A DNA stretch of 64,000 bases from Bryobacterales bacterium (GTDB lineage Bacteria; Acidobacteriota; Terriglobia; Bryobacterales; Bryobacteraceae). Positions 59,928 through 64,000 of the stretch are shown here, in pieces (within the stretch, counting starts at the first letter, position 1; each line of letters begins with the position of its first letter). Below the pieces are notes generated by a model. The model saw nothing but the letters and a program-made list of their open reading frames with translations. It ran no database searches and was not told the DNA's origin. The position numbers and the translations under genes are program-made. The DNA lies in assembly GCA_016721425.1 (NCBI GenBank), contig JADKID010000017.1, positions 1 to 64,000 on the forward strand, in the 5' to 3' direction.

Positions 59928-61631
59928 ATGGCACAACCGAAACCCGCATTTTATCTGGCCGTGTTCGCCGTGGTGGCGGGGCTCGTGGGATACGGGCTCT
60001 GGCGTTATCAGGCCGCCGACGGCAAGCCGGGCGGCATTTTCAGTCCAAGCGAACTGGGCAAGGGCGTGGAGGCTCCGGATACGCAGAGCGTCACCACGGC
60101 CAAGGAGTACAACTACGTGCCGGCGGCGAAGCTGCCTCCGGTGCAGGGCATCTCCAGCTACAAGCCGATGAACGACCGCACGGTGCGCTTTGCGCTGAAT
60201 GTGTGGGCGGGCTGGGCGCCGATCATTCTGGCCAACAACGGGATGAAGCCGGGCAAGCTATGGAAGTCGCCCTCGGGCAAGGATTTCAAGGTCGAGCTCA
60301 CGCTGATTGACGATCCGGTGGCGATGCGCGATGCGTACGCGGCCGGCAACGTGCATATCGGGTGGGGCACGCTGGACATGGTGCCGCTGCTGCTGGAGAG
60401 CCTGAAGCGCGATTCGCGGGTGATGCCGCGCGTCTATCAGCAGGTGGATTTCTCGAATGGCGGCGATGGCATCGTGGTGCGCGACAACATCAAGACGGTG
60501 GGCGATCTGCGGGGCAAAACCGTGGTGCTGGCGCAAAATTCGCCCTCGCACTACTTTGCGCTGAATGCGCTGATCAACGCCGGGGTGCAGCCGGCTGAGG
60601 TGAACTTCAAGTTCACGCAGGATGCGTTTCAGGCGGCGGCGGCCTTTAACGCGGATAAGTCGATTGCGGGCGCGGTATCGTGGGCGCCGGACATCTACAA
60701 TCTGTCGAAGGTGAAGGGCAACCGGCTGTTGGTCTCGACGGCGACGGCGAACAAGCTGATCGCCGACGTGTGGTTCGCGCGGGCCGACTTCGCCAAGGAC
60801 AATCCGGACGTGATTGAGGGCCTGGTGCGCGGCATTTTCGACTCGATGGAAGCGTTGAAGGAACAGCCGGCCAAGCAGGCCGTGGCGAAGTTGATGGCGG
60901 CAGGGTACTCGATTCCGGAGACGGACGCGCTGGGGATGCTGGGCGACGCGCACAGCACGAACCACGCGGAGAATCGCGAGTTCTTCCTCAATCAGAACAA
61001 TCCGACGAACTTCGAGCGGACCTGGAATACGGCGTACTACCTGTACAAACGGATCGGCGTGGCGGGCGAGAAGGTGGATTTCGACCAGGTGATGGATTTC
61101 TCCGTCATCGCGAAGCTCGGCAAGGAGGCGAAGTACGCCAACCAGAAGGACGAGTACGCGGTGAACTTCGTGCCGGCGACGGCATCGAGCATCAAGGGCG
61201 AGAGCGAGGAGATTCTCACCAAGACGATTGTCATCCACTTCTACCCGAACTCGCATGACGTGATGAAGAAGGTCACGAAGACCGAGAACGGCAAGACGGT
61301 GGATGAGTTGTACGACCCGAACGTGAATTTTGTAATTGAAGAGGTAGCCAAGCTGGCCGGGCAGTTTGGCGCGGCGCGCATCATCGTGGAGGGCCACACG
61401 GACTCGTCGATGAAGGGTCAGGTGCCGGAGACGGCCGTGCAGGAGCTTTCGTTCAACCGCGCCAACGCGGTGAAAGAGGCGCTGGTGCGGAAGTTCCCGA
61501 CGCTGCAGCCGAACCAGTTCACGGCCAACGGCATGGGCTGGGCGAAGCCGGCTGATGCGGGCGACGCGGCGAACAACGCCAAGAACCGGCGGGTGGAGAT
61601 CAAAGTGTATCCGCTCGAGGCCACCAAGTAG
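59928..61631 (+). CDS. Membrane-anchored substrate-binding protein fused to an OmpA domain
   Basis: A 567-residue bimodular protein. An uncleaved-looking N-terminal membrane segment (FYLAVFAVVAGLVGYGLWRY) is followed by an NMT1/TauA-like periplasmic binding domain (about 85-330: VRFALNVWAGWAPIILANNG, GDLRGKTVVLAQNSPSHYFA, AFNADKSIAGAVSWAPDIYN). The C-terminal ~130 residues form an OmpA/MotB peptidoglycan-binding domain (IIVEGHTDSSMKG, LSFNRANAVKEALVRKFP, NAKNRRVEIKVYPLE). It would tie a solute receptor to the cell wall. It starts three bases after the PspA-like gene and ends two bases before the permease gene. The substrate is unknown. Confidence 0.85.
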   Translation: MAQPKPAFYLAVFAVVAGLVGYGLWRYQAADGKPGGIFSPSELGKGVEAPDTQSVTTAKEYNYVPAAKLPPVQGISSYKPMNDRTVRFALNVWAGWAPIILANNGMKPGKLWKSPSGKDFKVELTLIDDPVAMRDAYAAGNVHIGWGTLDMVPLLLESLKRDSRVMPRVYQQVDFSNGGDGIVVRDNIKTVGDLRGKTVVLAQNSPSHYFALNALINAGVQPAEVNFKFTQDAFQAAAAFNADKSIAGAVSWAPDIYNLSKVKGNRLLVSTATANKLIADVWFARADFAKDNPDVIEGLVRGIFDSMEALKEQPAKQAVAKLMAAGYSIPETDALGMLGDAHSTNHAENREFFLNQNNPTNFERTWNTAYYLYKRIGVAGEKVDFDQVMDFSVIAKLGKEAKYANQKDEYAVNFVPATASSIKGESEEILTKTIVIHFYPNSHDVMKKVTKTENGKTVDELYDPNVNFVIEEVAKLAGQFGAARIIVEGHTDSSMKGQVPETAVQELSFNRANAVKEALVRKFPTLQPNQFTANGMGWAKPADAGDAANNAKNRRVEIKVYPLEATK

Positions 61632-61633
61632 TC

Positions 61634-62464
61634 ATGGCCAAGAGCGCCAGCGGGGCGCTGCGCGGGTTGTTGGAGATCCGCGTGGCGCCGCCGCCATTCG
61701 TCGCAAAACTGCTGGGTTTGTTGACCGTGGCGCTGCTGATCGTTTTCTGGTGGCTGGCAACGCTGGGGGCTACGCCGGAGGCGCGGTTAATCTCGCCGGT
61801 GATCCTGCCGTCGCCACTGGAGGTGGTGCGGAGCTTCGGCTCGCTGGTGAACGAGCGGGCTCTGGTGGCCTCCATCGCGGCGACGCTGCGGCGCGTGCTG
61901 CTGGGCTTTGGCTTGGCGGCGCTGGTGGGCGTGCCGTTGGGCATCCTGGCTGGCTCCTGGCGCGTATTCGACGCAGCGAGCGCGCCGGTGGCCATCTTCG
62001 GGCGGAACGTGCCGGTGGCGGCACTGATCCCGCTGACGATTCTGTGGTTTGGCATTGAGGAAACACAGAAGGTGATGTTTTTGTTTGTGGCGTGCGCGCC
62101 GTTTGTTTTTTCCGATGCGGTGCGGGCCATTACGTCGGTGCCGGACCGGTATGTGGAGACTGCGCAGACGCTGGGCGCCACGCAGTGGCAGATTGTGCGA
62201 AAGGTGCTGATCACGCTGGCGCTGCCGAATATCTATTCCAGCCTGCGGGCGCTGTTTGGGATGGCGTTTGGCTACATCATGCTGGCGGAGCTGATCAACG
62301 CCGAACACGGGCTGGGCTATCTGCTTTCCACCAGCCAGCGGCGGGGCTTGTCCGAGCACATCATTCTGATCCTGTTCCTGATTGGGCTGATCGCGTTTCT
62401 GATCGACCGGTTTCTACTGTGGATGCAGCGGGGCCTGTTTCCTTATCTGGCGGGGTCCGAATGA
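61634..62464 (+). CDS. ABC transporter permease (SsuC/TauC-type)
   Basis: A 276-residue inner-membrane protein with about six hydrophobic segments. The permease EAA loop, which contacts the ATPase, is VETAQTLGATQWQIVRKVLI with TLALPNIYSSLRALFGMAFG, and the N-terminal FVAKLLGLLTVALLIVFWWL is a membrane helix. Its type is the nitrate/sulfonate/taurine permease family, matching the substrate-binding fusion. Its ATGA junction with the ATPase gene overlaps by four bases. Confidence 0.88.
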   Translation: MAKSASGALRGLLEIRVAPPPFVAKLLGLLTVALLIVFWWLATLGATPEARLISPVILPSPLEVVRSFGSLVNERALVASIAATLRRVLLGFGLAALVGVPLGILAGSWRVFDAASAPVAIFGRNVPVAALIPLTILWFGIEETQKVMFLFVACAPFVFSDAVRAITSVPDRYVETAQTLGATQWQIVRKVLITLALPNIYSSLRALFGMAFGYIMLAELINAEHGLGYLLSTSQRRGLSEHIILILFLIGLIAFLIDRFLLWMQRGLFPYLAGSE

Positions 62465-63294
62465 GCGAGCAAGCGACAGAGGCCATGGTGGTGGATTTCC
62501 GGAAGGTGAGCAAGACCTTCCACGAGGGGACGTCGGCGGAGTATACGGCCATCCGGGACGTCACGTTTTCAGTGCCGGACCGGCCGGGCAATGGCGAGTT
62601 CATCGGGATCCTGGGCCCATCGGGCTGCGGCAAATCCACCGTGCTGCGGCTGATCGCCGGGCTGCGGCCGCACTTCCCGGCAACGACGGGGACGGTGACG
62701 GTCTTCGGCAAAGAGATCGAGGGGCCGGGGCCGGACCGCGGCATGGTGTTCCAGGATTACACATCGTTTGACAACCGCACGGTGCTGGACAACGTGGCGT
62801 TTGGGCTGGAGTGCGCGGGCGTGGGGCGGCGTGAGCGGGAGGAGCAGGCGCGGGAGTGGATCGGCAAGGTGGGGCTGAACATCGGCCGGGATGCGTCCAA
62901 GTATCCGCACCAGCTTTCGGGCGGGATGAGGCAGCGGGTGGCGATTGCGCGGTCATTGATTCTGAAGCCGCGGATCATCCTGATGGACGAGCCGTTTGGG
63001 GCGCTGGATCCGGCGACGCGGCTGAACATGCAGGATCTGCTGGTGGAGTTGTGGCGGGAGTTGCAGGCGACGGTCTTTTTTGTGACGCATGATGTGAATG
63101 AGGCGGTGTATCTGGGCGACCGGGTGTACATCTTCTCGCCGGCGCCTGGGACGATTTTGCACGAGCTGGAAGTGCCGGCTCCGGACCGGCCGGCGCGTGT
63201 GATGCAGCGGGAGAAGGAGTTTGGCCGCGTGGCGCTGGAGATCCGCGACATTATCGAGAAGCTGGAGGCTTCGGCCCGGCAGGAGCGCGACTGA
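62461..63294 (+). CDS. ABC transporter ATP-binding protein (SsuB/TauB-type)
   Basis: A 277-residue ATPase. The Walker A is GPSGCGKST, the Q-loop FQDY, the signature LSGGMRQRVAIARSL, Walker B ILMDEPFGALD, and the H-loop THDVNEAVYLGD. The C-terminus contains the SsuB/TauB-type tail (SPAPGTILHELEVPAPDRPA). It overlaps the permease gene by four bases and the next gene by one, indicating an operon. Confidence 0.92.
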   Translation: MSEQATEAMVVDFRKVSKTFHEGTSAEYTAIRDVTFSVPDRPGNGEFIGILGPSGCGKSTVLRLIAGLRPHFPATTGTVTVFGKEIEGPGPDRGMVFQDYTSFDNRTVLDNVAFGLECAGVGRREREEQAREWIGKVGLNIGRDASKYPHQLSGGMRQRVAIARSLILKPRIILMDEPFGALDPATRLNMQDLLVELWRELQATVFFVTHDVNEAVYLGDRVYIFSPAPGTILHELEVPAPDRPARVMQREKEFGRVALEIRDIIEKLEASARQERD

Positions 63295-64000
63295 TGCCGC
63301 CACCGCTGCCACCGCTGCCGCCGACGCAAGGGATCCAACGCCCGGGCGCGGGCGTGTATCTGAAGCGCGCCTTTTTCTACCGCTGGAATGTGCTGCTGTT
63401 TCTGGGCGCGGCGGCGGCGGCGCTGCTGAGCCCTTTGCCGGACGTGGCGCTGCCGCTGGTGGCGGCGGCGGAGCTGGTGTATCTGACGGGGCTGATTTCG
63501 CACCCGAAGTTCCGCGACGCGGTGGACGCGCAGCATCATCAGGAGGCGAGCAGCCAGGCGGCGGTGGCCGGGCAGCGATCCGTGCAGGACATTGTGGCGC
63601 AGTTTCCGATGCAGGACCGGCAGCGGTTTGACCAACTGCGGGCGCGGTGCCTGGAGATGCGGCAGATCGCCATGGGCGTGCGGGGCAAGCAGGAGGCGGC
63701 CGGCGAAGATCCGAATACGGCGGCACTGGACCGGCTGCTGTGGGTGTTCCTGCGGCTGCTGGTTTCGCAGCAGGCGATGACGCGGTTTTTGCAGCGTACG
63801 GACGTGCGGGATATTCAGGCGAAGCTGGATTCGGCGCGGCAGCAGGCGGAGGCGCAGGCTGGCGGGGACGAGCGGATCTTGCGATCGTTGCAGGATTCGG
63901 TGGCGGTGCAGGAGCAGCGGCTGGAGAACTACAGCAGCGCCAAAAAGAACGCGGAGTTTGTGCGGGTGGAGCTGGACCGCATTGAGGCCAAGATTCAGGC
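63294..64000 (+). CDS. Membrane protein with coiled coil, partial at the right edge
   Basis: An ATG at 63294 shares a base with the ATPase stop, and 235 codons run to the window edge without a stop. Two hydrophobic segments near the start (WNVLLFLGAAAAALLSPLPD and VALPLVAAAELVYLTGLISH) are followed by a charged, helix-forming part (DIVAQFPMQDRQRFDQLRAR, LLWVFLRLLVSQQAMTRFLQ, VQEQRLENYSSAKKNAEFVR). It has no recognised domain name. Position in the PspA/ABC operon suggests a membrane scaffold for that complex. Confidence 0.7.
   Translation, partial: MPPPLPPLPPTQGIQRPGAGVYLKRAFFYRWNVLLFLGAAAAALLSPLPDVALPLVAAAELVYLTGLISHPKFRDAVDAQHHQEASSQAAVAGQRSVQDIVAQFPMQDRQRFDQLRARCLEMRQIAMGVRGKQEAAGEDPNTAALDRLLWVFLRLLVSQQAMTRFLQRTDVRDIQAKLDSARQQAEAQAGGDERILRSLQDSVAVQEQRLENYSSAKKNAEFVRVELDRIEAKIQ

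Overview
The window is high-GC bacterial DNA and almost certainly comes from an acidobacterium of the Solibacter/Bryobacter type. Several protein families point that way: Oar-like TonB-dependent receptors with an N-terminal carboxypeptidase-regulatory domain, a VWFA-related acidobacterial protein (18665-20944), an NHL-repeat protein ending in a Solibacter-type C-terminal domain (20954-23977), and an ADOP-type duplicated permease (26003-28384). No rRNA, tRNA, CRISPR array or intact insertion sequence was found.

Layout. 1-150 is the tail of an aldehyde dehydrogenase. 231-3514 is an Oar-like receptor broken by a one-base frameshift. 3529-8230 (minus) is a flagellar hook-junction cluster (flgM, flgN-like, flgK, flgL) behind an HTH protein and two small exported proteins. 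8255-9863 is a molybdopterin oxidoreductase overlapping an MBL-fold hydrolase. 10064-13435 is an accessory cassette of a 198-bp tandem-repeat protein and two putative metalloproteases, followed by a decayed copy of the hydrolase tail and a ParDE toxin-antitoxin pair. 14857-18015 is a sugar transporter with a GH13 amylase, then bacterioferritin. 18665-31967 holds exported or envelope proteins: VWA, NHL, TonB-family, ADOP permease, SGNH hydrolase, DUF3108.

32019-36395 is a very large protein that joins a heparinase-type polysaccharide lyase to a TonB-receptor barrel. 36426-43730 carries a PQQ dehydrogenase with a nested cytochrome c, an ADP-ribosylglycohydrolase-family protein, a Gfo/Idh/MocA oxidoreductase, and an amino-acid decarboxylase one base upstream of a beta-carbonic anhydrase. 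43696-51765 has a hybrid histidine kinase, an O-methyltransferase, a DUF4380 protein, an alpha/beta hydrolase, an alkaline phosphatase and PyrD. 51832-57608 is a compact sugar locus: FucP-like transporter, ROK kinase and a GH2 enzyme with discoidin-like modules. 57867-59003 is a PAS histidine kinase with a cysteine cluster. 59160 to the right edge is a tight operon: PspA-like protein, substrate-binding/OmpA fusion, ABC permease, ABC ATPase and a coiled-coil membrane protein.

At the largest scale, the plus strand is strongly C-rich over the first ~20 kb and G-rich over the last ~35 kb. Genes on both strands follow this, so it is not a gene-orientation effect. The accessory cassette has little skew, which supports a separate history. 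The strongest candidates for new biology are the lyase/TonB-receptor fusion, the PspA/peptidoglycan-tethered ABC system, and the repeat-protein/protease cassette.
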